From Cervus elaphus (taxonomy: Eukaryota; Chordata; Mammalia; Artiodactyla; Cervidae), in the NCBI RefSeq assembly GCF_910594005.1, contig NC_057826.1, positions 85,061,163 through 85,125,162 of the forward strand: 64,000 nucleotides of DNA, in the 5' to 3' direction. Below the pieces are notes generated by a model. The model was not told the origin of the DNA and searched no databases. It was given only the letters and a program-made list of their open reading frames with translations. This document shows, piece after piece, positions 34,122 to 45,669 of the stretch. Position 1 is the first letter of the stretch. Each line of letters begins with the position of its first letter. The position numbers and the translations under genes are program-made.

Positions 34122-34380
34122 CTAGAAAAGACATGGTAAGAACTACAATTATTTTAAAGACATACACAGGAAAGCTGATTCAAAGACATGGCTAAGTCCA
34201 GAACGTATATCAGAAATATTAACATTTCTTATGGTAACTAACACTCTAATAATATTTTCAGTACTAATACTTACATGACAATAATACTCTCCCCTGAATA
34301 TACTGTTTCAAAAAGTCACTTATTATAGACAAAACTGGATTCAAAGGTTAAACTGCAAGTTACACGCAAAGACAACTTAC
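34122..34380 (-). other. PIAS1: PIAS1 intron 3 (259 bp)
   Basis: Shortest intron in the window. It holds no recognised repeat, although the gene's other introns are heavily invaded. Confidence 0.9.
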
Positions 34381-34465
34381 ATGGAACTACTGATCTGCTG
34401 CACTTGTTGTGGTGTCAATGCAAATGCAAAACAGGTTTCTCGAAAGCGCTGACTGTTGTCTGATG
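34381..34465 (-). CDS. PIAS1: PIAS1 exon 3: start of PINIT region
   Basis: An 85-bp exon (2 bases, 27 codons, 2 bases) with a TTTAG acceptor at 34466-34470 and a perfect GTAAGT donor. It encodes SDNSQRFRETCFAFALTPQQ and VQQISSS, about residues 158-184, with the Ala157 codon completed at the start and Met185 begun at the end. Its phase implies that exon 2 ends one base into a codon. Exon 2, a large exon carrying the rest of the SAP domain in human, is not found between here and base 64000, so intron 2 is at least 29.5 kb long. Confidence 0.95.
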
Positions 34466-35261
34466 CTAAAGAAGAAAAGAATTATATTTTTTAATTACCT
34501 TCAAATTCATCAATATGGAACACAGTAGCAAACAAAACAAAAAACTTCAACCATTCACATGCCTTTAATTACCTAGGATGGATGCTAGCGTTTAGATAAC
34601 AAGTCAGTTATGGCATTTGAAAAATAAGATATGTGCTAAATGTCTAATCACAGACGTCTGCATCTAAAAAGGACATGTATAAAAACATGCTGATATTAAT
34701 TTTATCTAAAATAATACAAAGCCATTTAAAGATATATGTTTTTTTGAGCTAAGTAACAAACATATACACACACCTTGAGATCTGCATAGGTGAGATGACA
34801 GTTCGACTTGAACGCAAATTAAGAATTTTATCACCCCCTGCCTAACTATACCACGCAAATTTTATAAAATAAGTATCATATATAATTTGTCCTATCCTTA
34901 GATGAACTGACCTCAAAATTTGCCTGTGGTTACTATCTCAAAGGAGGAAAGGAGTTACAAAAAGGGAAAGAAGGGAATAGAGAGAAGGAGGGAAGGAGAG
35001 GTAGGGAAAGAAAAGAGTATATTCTGAAATCAGTGGTGAATATCTTTCTTGTTTGCTATATTTCTGCACAAAGAAGCACTAAATGAGTGTTGAATGAAGG
35101 AAAGACTGAAAATGAAGGAATAGCAAATTAAATTATTTAAATTTTCCTTTTTCAGGATAATTTTCTAGAACAAATGGATCACTTTTAATACCAAAGAACT
35201 CCCAGCCTGTGGGCCATTTAAACTAGTGCGGAAAAAGTAGTTGAAGTTGGCTATTTCTTAC

Positions 35262-35314
35262 CTGCAAGCAACACTTCCTCCAAAACTACCACCAAACACA
35301 AATGTCCGAAAAAG
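35262..35314 (-). other. Candidate cryptic (poison) exon in PIAS1 intron 2
   Basis: A 53-bp segment on the PIAS1 strand has a strong acceptor (pyrimidine-rich stretch ending TTTGTTCAG, AG at 35315-35316) and a near-consensus donor, CAG/GTAAGA. It lies in apparently unique sequence 797 bp upstream of exon 3. Exon 3 phase implies that exon 2 ends one base into a codon; in that frame the segment reads nine codons (after the completed one, FSDICVWW) and then TAG. Its length is not a multiple of three. Inclusion would therefore truncate PIAS1 and probably trigger nonsense-mediated decay. No transcript evidence is available here. Confidence 0.35.
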
Positions 35315-35429
35315 CTGAACAAATGAGAAAGGAATTCAAAAAAGTACTGTTGGATCTACAATTTCAAGTCAATATAGGAGTTATCTCTTCAAGTCTACAT
35401 TTGTATTTCTGCTTTCTGTGATCTGGGAA

Positions 35430-36745
35430 AGTTTTTTATTTTTCTTAAAAATTAAATAATTTATTTTAATCAGAGACTAATTACAATATTGTAGTGGTTT
35501 TTGCCATACATTGACATGAATCAGTCATAGGAGTACATGTGTCCCCCATCCTGAACCCCTCTCCCACCTCCCTCCCCATCCCATCCCTCAGGGTCATCCC
35601 AGTGTACCGGCCCTGAGTGCCCTGTCTCATGCATTGAATCTGGACTGGCGATGTATTTCACATATGGTAATATTCATGTTTCAATGCTATTCTCTCAAAT
35701 CATTCCCCCCCTCACCGTCTCCCACAGAGTCCAAAACTTTGTTCTTTACATTTGTGTCTATTTTGCTGTCTTGCATATAGGGTCATCCTCAGCTAAATTC
35801 CATATATATGCGTTAGTATACTGTATTGGTGTTTTTCTGACTTACTTCACTCTGTATAATACACTCCAGTTTCATCCACCTCATTAGAACTGATTCAAAT
35901 TCATTCTTTTTAATTGCTGATTAATATTCCATTGTGTATATGTACCACAGCTTTCTTACCCATTCATCAATGAATGTCAATGGGCATCTAGGTTGCTTCC
36001 ATGTCCTAGCTATTGTAAACAGTGCTGTGATGAATACTGGGGTACATGTGTCCCTTTCAATTCTGGTTTCCTTGGTGTGTATGCCCAGCAGTGGCATTGC
36101 TGGGTTGTATGGCAGTTCTGTTTCCAGTTTTTTAAGGAATCTCCACACTGTTCTTCAGAGTGGCTGTACTAGTTTGCATTCCCACCAAAAGTGTAAGAGG
36201 GTCCCCTTTTCGCCACACCCTCTCCAGCATTTATTGTTTGTAGGCTTTTTGATAGACTCTTGCAGACTTTCTGCAGCGTGAAATGGTACTTGCCATTCTG
36301 ACAGGCGTGAGATGGTACCTCACTGTGGTTTTGATTTGCATTTCTCTGATAATAAGTGATGTTGAGCATCATTTCATGTGTTTGTTAGCCATCTGTATGT
36401 CTTCTTTGGAGAAATGTCTGTTTATTTCTTTGACCCATTTTTTGATCGGGTCGTTTATTTTTCTGGAATTGAGCTGCGTGAGCTGCTTGTATATTTTTGA
36501 GATTCTTTGTCAGTTGCTTCGTTTGCTAGTATTTTCTCCCATTCTGAAGGCTGTCTTTCACCTTGCTTATAGTTTCCTTTGTTGTGCAAATGCTTTTAAG
36601 TTTAATTAGGTCCCATTTGTTTATTTTTGCTTTTATTTCCACTACTCTGGGAGGTGGGTCATAGAGAATCCTGCTGTGATTTATGTCAGAGAGTGTTTTG
36701 CCTATGTTGGGAAAGTTTTTTCTTAAAGACTCTATCCCCAAGAAA
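35430..36745 (-). mobile_element. Young ruminant L1, 5'-truncated, antisense (co-linear with PIAS1)
   Basis: About 1.3 kb of L1: the left end holds the T-rich (tail) side and the C-rich complement of the G-rich 3' UTR (35543-35587), followed by well-preserved antisense ORF2. Minus-strand frames give MWRFLKKLETELPYNPAMPLLGI, a conserved L1 ORF2 motif, and IESLRKNFPNIGKTLSDINH. The ORF2 frame is broken but divergence is low, so this is among the younger LINEs here. It is sense relative to PIAS1 transcription. Confidence 0.9.
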
Positions 36746-37984
36746 CAGTTAAGATAACCAGAAAGTTATCTTAATCATGAAATATCAACTTGGCAAAAGG
36801 CAGATAACCAAGGACCAAAATGTAGAAAAGCAGTTTCCTCTTTCAGGCAATGAAAGCAACTTCTTTGTTTCTGACTTAGAGGATACGTCTCTCTCAAAAT
36901 TTTAGTCCAGTAGGCTCAGCCTGATTTAGATTTCTGGCTCTGTTGTAAAACAGTACTAAAATAAGTTCCCAAGTATCAAAAATAATATTATTCTCTAGGC
37001 AAAATTTCAGATTCCTTTAGAATATATGAGTACAGTAAGTTTTGGACACATACACACACAGACTTAGAAAAGATATAACTAAAATAATGAGGTTGCTTTT
37101 TGAGCCACACATAGAAATCAGGTTTATTACATAACAGTAACCCCTTTATATCCTCTTTTATATATATTAACAGTAGACTGGTTACCTGGTAAACCATCTT
37201 TCATACTATTCGATTTTCAGGTTTAATTTTGTTATGAATGACAGTGAATTTACAGTTTTGGTCTTAGGTAACAGACCATTTAAAATTTTTTCTAAAAGTT
37301 AATTAAGCTATCATTATTCCTTTCAGACAAATTCAGGTCAAACAGAATCATGGAATCTTCATACTGAAAAATAAGCCTTACAAGTCATCCAAAACAATGA
37401 CCTCCAATGTTGAGGATAAGCATCTAAGACAGTACACAGAGATAAAGGAAAAAATATTTACCTGTAAAATATGTTTTTAAAAGTTTAGATTTTCCATAAA
37501 ATCTAATTCACAAAAATATCTAAAATTTTATGTCAAATCTTGTATGGCATATGCTAAATTATTTTCCTGAAAGGGTACAAATGATCAAATGAGCTTGCAG
37601 ACCACTGATTTAAATTCAAATTCAGGAATTCAACATTCCTTTCAATTCTTCCATTTATATACTTTGAAACATTTTAGAGATGAGGGAAGAGTGGTCATTA
37701 CCTTGTCAGGCAGAAGATGACTAGTGATGTACAGTGTAATTGTAAGAAAGCTTGCAGCCCAACAGAGTAGCAAGTATAGTGGGAGAGAGATGAGATCACA
37801 CAGATGTGGATTTGAAACAGGTTTTACCACTTATTTGCCATGTGACCTTAGGTACTGTTTTCTCCAATACTTAAACATACACAAACACAAAAACCCTCAT
37901 AGGATTATTTTAAATATAAATATAAATGAGGTAAGATATTTAAAAAGCACCAATTTCCTTTTCTGTCTCCTTTTCTCCTTATGA

Positions 37985-38247
37985 CCTTGCTGCTGCTAAG
38001 TTGCTTCAGTCCGTGTCCGACTCTGTGTGACCCCATGGACGGCAGCCCGCCAGGCTCCCCCTTCTCTGGGATTCTCCAGGCAAGAACACTGGAGTGGGTT
38101 GTCATTTCCTTCTCCAATGCATGAAAGTGAAAAGTGAAAGTGAAGTCGCTCAGTGGTGCCCAACTCTTAGCGACCCCAGGGACTGCAGCCTACCAGGCTC
38201 CTCTGTCCATGGGATTTTCCAGGCAAGAGTACTGGGGTGGGGTGTTT
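37985..38247 (-). repeat. Bov-A2 SINE (dimer)
   Basis: Two Bov-A units in antisense, each with 'gcgaccccagggactgcagc'/'gaccccatggacggcagccc' and 'gggattctccaggcaagaac'-type bodies, joined by the spacer 'atgaaagtgaaaagtgaaag'. Confidence 0.92.
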
Positions 38248-38829
38248 TGATTCAGGAGAATCAAAACATAATGCTGTAACTCCCACCTATTGATGTCATA
38301 TAGTATATCCAGTTATAGCCATTCTTCAAATATTTTAGACAGCATTAATGTGCCCCCCTCTCTCCATTGACTATTTCCACTGTATTGCAGGCAAGATTTC
38401 AGAATTACTCACCATTCTGATCTTTCTCCTCCAGACATATGCCAGACTATCACACTTCTAAAGTGACAGCACTGAACACACTCTTTGTCATAGCATGTAT
38501 TATTTCTCCCAAATATCTGCTGCCCCTCTGTACTGAGTCATTCCCCAAGGAGGATTATGACACAATGTCACTGTTGCCTTGATCAATGAAATATGAGTGG
38601 GAAGTGTACCACTTCAGAGCAGATCTTTAAGAACTGTCCTTGGGTTTCAACATCTTTCCTTCTAGTCTACCTTGATTCTAAAGTGGAGAGAACATAGAAC
38701 AGAGCCACAATCAATTCACAGCTAATAAGCAGCTAAGTGAAAAATAAATCTTAGCTGTTTGCCATTAAAATTTATGATTGCTTTTAAGCTGACATTATTC
38801 CAGATGTCACATGACAAGAACAATATTTC

Positions 38830-39010
38830 TATCAACAACTGCAATATACTATTATTAATCCACACAACAACCATAAACAAATCTTATCTCAGATTCAGAA
38901 ATTGAGGTTCTAAGTAGTTAACTGTCAAGGCCTCATACTAGGTAAGTAGAACCCAAATTAGAACTCAGATCTACACATTTCCAAAGCCCATGCTCTTCTC
39001 ATAACATAGG
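38830..39010 (-). repeat. MIR SINE (antisense)
   Basis: 'cagattcagaaattgaggtt', 'agttaactgtcaaggcctca' and 'gaacccaaattagaactcag' fit reverse MIR. Confidence 0.65.
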
Positions 39011-39369
39011 TCTATTAGCTTCCCTGATCTAAGTGTTGTACTTCTTTTAAGTACAGACTAGCATTATATTTGATCACAGAAAACAGGAAAAGAGTTTCCC
39101 ATTATACCCTCAACATAACTGTTTGTCATTTCTACATATTTCTTACCAATTAAATTACACATATACTTTGAAAGCTTGCTTTAAAAAAATTACTCTTATC
39201 ACATTTTCAATTATAATCTCTATTACCATATTTAATTATGGCATTGTATTCTATCTATGGGATATATGAAAATTGTAATTACTCCCTTGATTAGCCATTT
39301 AGGTTTCTCTAAGTTTTCATTATTTGAAAACAACTCTGTATACAGGATTTATATGCTTGCTTTTTGAAA

Positions 39370-39380
39370 GGGGGGGGGGG
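39370..39380. repeat. G11 homopolymer
   Basis: Eleven consecutive G. Rare in AT-rich DNA and likely unstable or prone to assembly error. Confidence 0.95.
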
Positions 39381-39498
39381 CGTTGTTATTATTTTCTTTG
39401 GATCAATTCCCAGATGTGGGTTTTCTGGGTCAAAAAGTATGGAGATCTTTTAAAATGAATTTTGATTTATCGCAAGAGTGGTTTTCAAATGCTTATAA

Positions 39499-39501
<3 letters not shown>

Positions 39502-39533
<32 letters not shown>
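39502..39533. repeat. (TA)16 microsatellite
   Basis: About 16 uninterrupted TA units inside the old L1. Confidence 0.95.
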
Positions 39534-39536
<3 letters not shown>

Positions 39537-40451
39537 ACCATTACCAATTTGTGCATCTACTTATTGCATTTTACTCTGGCCTGCCTGGGAGTTGCTGTTA
39601 ATTTAATGGGTGGGTCTGTGTAACTCCTTAGTAGTTTAAATTGTATCAAGAATTTTTTTCCTGTTTTCAACTTCCTATTTAGTTAACTGCCCAATCTTGT
39701 CCTATGCCCATTTTTATAATTGCATAGAGTTTCATATATAAACAAAACATTAACCCTTGGAAATTTGCTGAAAATATTTCCCCTGGTCTGTTATATTTTT
39801 TCATTTTGGCAATATTTTTGGATAATTCAAAGTTAAGTTTTATGTAGTCTTATCTGTCAATCACTTCCTTTGTTAATTTGTGTTGTTTCCCTCCTGAGGT
39901 TCATTCAGTACACAATTCATTTCTTTGACTTGTTGCCATGTAATTATCAATCCATCTGGAACATATTTTAATATGTGATATTTTTTAAAGTATAAATTTT
40001 TGTTTCTCCAAATTGCTTAGTTGTACTAACACTATTTATTAAATAATCTTTCTTCCTTATGGATATATGTGCTTCCTTTATCACATATTCAATCCGTATA
40101 TCCAACACGTTCCATTTCCGGGCTATTTTCTCATTGGTCTTCTTTATCCTTGTGCTGGCACCCTATTTTTTTTAACTGTTATAGTTCCACTATGTTTTGA
40201 TATCTTCTATTAGGTTTCTCTCCATTTATTCTTTTTTCAGAATTTTTAACATCAACTCAAAATGTTTTATCAAGATGAACTTCTCAATCCTTTTGTCATG
40301 ATTCTCAAAGTTCAATGGTATTTTGAGTAAAATTATACCCATGACTTACTTTAAGAGCTGATGATATCTTTATATCTTTAATCTTTCTATCCTGGAGTAC
40401 TGTACCTGTGTGCATTTATTCATATCCTTAAGGTTTTACCATTTTTATCAT

Positions 40452-40635
40452 GGGATTCCCAGTGGAGCTCAGTGGCTCCTGCCAATGCAGGAGATACAGG
40501 TTCAATCCCTGGCAATAAGATCCCCTGGAGAAGGAATAGCAACCCACTCTGGTATTATTACTGGGAAAATCCCACGGACAGAGAAGTCTGGCGGGCTACA
40601 GTCTGTGGGGGTCACAAAAAGTCACACATGACTGA
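40452..40635 (+). repeat. Bov-tA SINE
   Basis: Head 'gggattcccagtggagctca', B box 'ggttcaatccctgg', body, and tail 'cacacatgactgagcacaca'. Somewhat diverged. Confidence 0.88.
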
Positions 40636-40699
40636 GCACACACGAATGCATTTTTATCATAAAAATTAATCACATAGTTTCCATTATTCTTACACAAAC

Positions 40700-42780
40700 T
40701 ATCAATCAATAGGAGAATGAGTAAGCATTCATATAACAGAATACTCTGTAACAACAACAAAAAAAAAATAGAGAAAAATCAACACCAGAAGTTAGTTTAT
40801 TTTTGAAGATCAATAAAATTGATAAACTTCTAGCAAGACTACTAAGGAAAATAAGAAAAGACACAAATAAGAAACATGAAGTGACATCACTACAGAGTCT
40901 ATAGATAATAAAAAACATATAAAAGAATATCATGAACACCTTTCAGCCTAGAACTGACAACTTAAAAACTCTTGCCCCTAAATTAAAAAGAGAATATTTC
41001 TCAACTCATTCCACGAAGAGAGTATTACTTCAGTACCAAAACAAGACAAATACATTGAAAGAAAACTACCACTGTTACTTCTCATGAACATAAATACAAA
41101 CATTCTTGACACAACTTCAGCAAATCAAATCCAATTACATTAAAGTTAAAAAAATGACTATATGACTATAAAAAAATGACTATACTATGACTATATTTTA
41201 AAAAGGGTAACATATCACAACCAAGAGAGACTTATCCCAAGAATGCAGGGTTGGTTCAACATCTGTCACTAGGTTAACAAACGAAAAAAGAAACAACATA
41301 TTGTCATCTCAATAGATACAGAAAAAGCATCTGACGAAAATTCAACATTCTTGACTTCTAAAAAAACTCTCAGCAAACCAGGTATAAAAGTGAACTTTCT
41401 CAACCCAAGAAATGATTTCTATGAAAAATCTATAGTCAACATTATACTTAAAGATGAAAGACTAAAGAATTAAAAACAAGGCGATGATATCCATTTATCA
41501 CTTTATCACTTCTATTCAACAAAGTGCTGGCAATTCTTGTCAGTGCAGTAAAGCAAGAAAAAGTAATAAAAAACATCAGGATTGGAAAGTAACTAAAATC
41601 ATCTATCCACAGACAATATGATGATCTATGTAGAAAATTTCATAAAACCTACCAAAAGGTATTAGAATAAGTGAGTTCAGTAAGGTAACAATAAAATACA
41701 AAAATCTGTGTTATTTCTGTAAATTAGCAGCAAACAGTAAGAAACTGAAAATTTAAAAACACATTTATAGTAGCATACCCTCAAAATGAAATATTTAGGG
41801 ATAAATGCGACAAAAGAGGCACTAGGCCTGTGCAATGAAAAATGATAAATAATGCTCAGAAAAACTAAGGGCCAAAATAAATGAAGAGACAGTGTTTATG
41901 GATCAGAAGACTCAATGCTGTTAAGATACCAGTTGTTTCAAACTGATCTACAGATTCAATGTAATCCAATCAAAATCCTAGCTAGTTTTTGCTGTTTTTT
42001 TTTCTTTTAAAGAAATTGACAAGGTGCTTCTAAACTTCACATGGAAATGCAAAGTACCTAGAAGAGTTAAAACAACTCTGAACAAGAACAAAGTTAAGAG
42101 GACTAACACCACTTGATTTCAAAACTTATCATAAAGATACAGTAACTAAGACACAGTGATGCTGGTGTCAAGATTAAAAAAAAAATAGATCTATGGAGCA
42201 GAGTAGAGAATCTTGAAATATACCCACATATATATGAACAACTGATTTTTGACAAAGGCACAAAGGCAATTCAGTTGAAAAAGAATAGTCTTTTCAAGGA
42301 ATGGTGCCAGAACAACTGGATAACCACATGCAGTGGGGGGAAAGTGCTTTGAATCATATAGGACATGATATGTAAAAACTAACACAAAGTAGATCATAAG
42401 TAACAACAGAGAAAATGGTAGAGTAGGAAGCTCCAGGAGTTATTCCCTCCTCCAAAACAACCATTAAGCTGGAGAAATTTAAAAAAAAAAAAAAGATCAA
42501 AATTAATGATTTCAGAACTTTAAACCAACCAGGAGGAATGCTTGATGAAGAGACTATTGAATATGTTGAGAGGGGTTTGTGAGAGATCTAGCAATCATCC
42601 CCTATTCCTCGGCCCTACTATAGCTGTAGGGACTGTGACCTGCCATCTATTACAAGACTTAAACAGATGTACACACTTTACACACCTTAGGAGGGGGCAG
42701 GATGAGAGGGTTATTGGCTATTTGCAGAAATCTCTGTCAGATCACTGGCTGACTGAAGAGAAACGGCAGAGAAACGTCAT
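40700..42780 (+). mobile_element. Old sense L1 fragments
   Basis: Sense ORF2-like sequence from about 40780 ('gatcaataaaattgataaac', 'gacttatcccaagaatgcag ggttggttcaac', 'aagactcaatgctgttaaga tacc') to about 42410. It is followed by L1 5'-end-like sequence ('gtaggaagctccaggagtta', 42425-42770). The ORF2-then-5'UTR order shows that at least two fragments are joined. Confidence 0.7.
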
Positions 42781-43528
42781 AGACCACACAAAAGGAATAC
42801 AGCTAGCTCCAGCTTATCCCTGAGGGTTACTAAGTTGCTGACAACCTCTTTGAACTCTGCATCCACCTTCTCAAATCCATGAAAATCATGAACAAACTGT
42901 GGGAAAAGGTTCTTCCAAACTCCATTCATGATGACAGCTGAAACCTCAGGCCGCACAAAGTCAATGGTGTTTATAGCCTTATAGATGTTATAGTCCTTCC
43001 AAAATTGTTGCAAGACTGTTCCTGATTCATCACTCGCCTTTATTGCCTGACGAAAAGTGTGACACAAATAGTATTTTTGAAAGTCGCTATAAGTCCCTGG
43101 TCCATGCTGAGAGACGTAGTACTTGGTGGCAGATGCACTACTTTGACGTTGGCATGAAAGTCGTCCATTAAAAGGGCCTGGAGCACTGTTGAGCAGCAAA
43201 AGAATGTTGAATGGGACATCCTTCTCCAGGCAATATTTCTCTACCTCCAGGATAAAGTGATGGAAAAACCAGTCCTGGAAAATGGGCTGTGCAACACAGG
43301 CTTTGGGGTTACTCTTCCATACAACAGGAAGAGAGTCCTTGGCTATGTTTTTAAGGGTTCTTGGGTTCTCTGAATGATAAACCAAGAAAGGCTTCAGCTT
43401 CATATAGCTGGAACCATTGCCACCAAACAAGAGTTAGCCTATCCTTTCCTGCTATATAGCATGGCATCAACTTTTTCTACTTATTGATGTAACTTTGGTC
43501 TGGATCCTCTTCCAGTACAGTCCTGTCT

Positions 43529-44791
43529 CAGTTCAGTTCAGTTCAGTCATTCGCTCAGTCATGTGTGACTCTTTGCAACCCTATGAATCGCAGCACGCCA
43601 GGCCTCCCTGTCCATCATCAACTCCCGGAGTCCACCCAAACCCATGTCCATTGACTCAGTGATGCCATCCAACCATCTCATCCTCTGTCGTCCCCTTCTC
43701 CTCCTGCCCTCAATCCTTTCCAGCATCAGGGTCTTTTCAAATGAGTCAGCTCTTCACATCAGGTGGCCAAAGAATTGGAGTTTCAGCTTCAACATCAGTC
43801 CTTCCAATGAACACCCAGGACTGATCTCCTTTAGGATGGACTGGTTGGATCTCCTTGCAGGCCAAGGGACTCTCAAGAGTCTTCTTCAACACCACAGTTC
43901 AAAAGCATCAATTCTTCTGCACTCAGTTTTCTTTATAGTCCAACTCTCACATCCATACATGACTACTGGAAAAACCATAGCCTTGACTAGACGGAACTTT
44001 TTTGACAAATTAATGTCTCTACTTCTCAATGTGCTATCTAGGTTGGTCATAACTTTCCTTCCAAGGAGTAGGCATCTTTTAATTTCATGACTACAATCAC
44101 CATTTGCAGTGATTTTGGAGCCCAGAAAAATAAAGTCAGGCCACTGTTTCCCCATCTATTTGCCATGAAGTGATGGGACTGGATGCCATGATCTTAGTTT
44201 TCTGAATGTTGAGCTTTAAGCCAACGTTTTCACTCTTCTCTTTCACTTTCATCAAGAGGCTCTTTAGTTCCTCTTCACTTTCTGCCATAAGGGTGGTGTC
44301 ATCTAAGGTTATTGATATTTCTCCTGGCAATCTTGATTCTAGCTTGTGCTTCCTCCAGCCCAGTGTTTCTCATGATGTACTCTGCATATAAGTTAAATAA
44401 GCAGGGTGACAATATACAGCCTTGACGTACTCCTTTTTCCTATTTGGAACCAGTCTGGTTTTCCATGTCCAGTTCTAACTGTTGCTTCCTGACCTGCATA
44501 CAGGTTTCTCAAGAGGCAGGTCAGGTGGTCTGGCATTCCCATCTCTTTCAGAATTTTCCACCGTTTATTGTGATCCACACAGTCGAAGGCTTTGGCATAG
44601 TCAATAAAGCAGAAATAGACGTTTTTCTGGAACTCTCTTGTTTTTTTCATGATCCAGCGGAAGTTGGCAATTTGATCTCTGGTTCCTATGCCTTTTCTAA
44701 ACCCAGCTTGAACATCTGGAAGTTCACAGTTCACATATTGCTGAAGCCTGGCTTGGAGAATTTTAAGCATTACTTTACTAGTGTGTGAGAT
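43529..44791 (-). mobile_element. BovB LINE inserted in the Tigger transposase
   Basis: A 1.26-kb 5'-truncated BovB. The reverse-transcriptase part (44800-44393) encodes RDQIANFRWIMKKTREFQKN, FCFIDYAKAFDCVDHNKRWK and HLTCLLRNLYAGQEATVRTG. The next parts, in other frames, give LDDTTLMAESEEELKSLLMK, where the normally catalytic YADD reads LDD after a frame break, then SKITANGDCSHEIKRCLLLG and VMYGCESWTIKK. The 3' end has the 'cagttcagttcagttcag' tail. Both junctions fall inside the Tigger 'VDETG' codons with at most a 3-bp overlap, so there is no clear target duplication. Confidence 0.95.
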
Positions 44792-44963
44792 CTCATCCAC
44801 CTTAAAACAAAAACCTGCTCAGGTAAATACTCGCCTTCATCAATAATAGCTTGAAGAGTTTCAGGAAATTCCCAGGCAGCTTCCGTATCTGCAGTGGTTG
44901 CCTTGCCACTTACTTTTACGTTGTGAAGGCTGGCTCTAGCCTTGAACTGGTGAAATCAGCCAT

Positions 44964-45041
44964 GTTGTTCAGTTGCTAAGTCATGTCCAAATCTCTGCAA
45001 CCCCATGGACTGCAGCACGCCAGGGTTCCCTGTCCTTCCCA
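44964..45041 (-). repeat. Bov-A fragment inserted in Tigger
   Basis: 'gttgttcagttgctaagtca', 'caaccccatggactgcagca' belong to the Bov-A 3' part in antisense. An 8-bp direct repeat (CAGCCATG) flanks it, and Tigger coding sequence resumes on both sides. Confidence 0.85.
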
Positions 45042-45669
45042 GCCATGGATGGCATTAAAAGATGCACCCTCTGATTTCTCACCATGTTTTTACTTCAAGT
45101 CTTCATAACGACTTTGAGCTTTCTCTTGAGTCAGCATCAAGCTGAGCTGGAACTCAGTGCTGAGGCTGATCCTGCATTCACACACTGAGAAGTTTCTCTA
45201 TCTCCTCCACTACTTTTCCACGCTTCTTCAATATTATTGTCAACATCACCAGCACAGCAGACTTCACATGTTCCATGATCTTCTCCATGTTCTTTAGAAT
45301 TGGGCCTATGCTTGAATGATTCATGTTATAGAAACAAGCAACATCTACCATCTTTTCACCTCATTGCCCTCTCAATTATTTTCATTTTTGTTTACCTTGT
45401 TATCACTTGGTACTTCTGAGCAGTATCAGCTACATCACCACTGCTTTTACACTTGCTTCTGGACATCCTAGGCTTGATATAAAGATACGTACTACTGTAT
45501 TCTATACAGTAAAGTACACAAAAACAGAACAATTTGTAGAGGAAGCATGCACTTGACAATGCATGCCAGACACGTGAACTAACTTACATGACTGGACATG
45601 CAAATGCACATTCTCATCTTTGAAAGTTCACAACTTGAAGGTTCATATGTAGGGGACTTACTGTACACA

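Larger units (their letters stand above)
39200..40440 (-). mobile_element. Old antisense L1 (L1M/HAL1-like)
   Basis: Landmarks of the L1 complement: 'aatccatctggaacatattt', 'ccaaattgcttagttgtact aacactatttattaaataat', and further diverged sequence to about 40440. It carries the G11 and (TA)n simple repeats. Confidence 0.7.
42785..45668 (-). mobile_element. Tigger (pogo/Tc1-mariner) DNA transposon, split and partly deleted
   Basis: Minus-strand transposase sequence. The right end at 45655-45668 carries the terminal motif (complement GTACAGTAAGTCCCCTACA). The N-terminal coding half runs leftward from about 45465 to 44792, including ASLHNVKVSGKATTADTEAA. BovB then interrupts it, and it resumes from 43525 leftward. 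A 217-codon open frame (43430-42777) holds FQDWFFHHFILEVEKYCLEK, FRQAIKASDESGTVLQQFWK and GVWKNLFPQFVHDFHGFEKV. The conserved 'LLLDNAPGH' motif reads LLLNSAPG, so a catalytic Asp is lost. A mid-frame stretch is shifted and then restored by compensating indels. The left terminal repeat is missing. Subfamily not assigned. Confidence 0.92.

Noticed and set aside
43886..44800. Active reverse transcriptase in BovB
   Set aside because: The element is truncated, its ORF2 is split over several frames and the catalytic motif region is broken.
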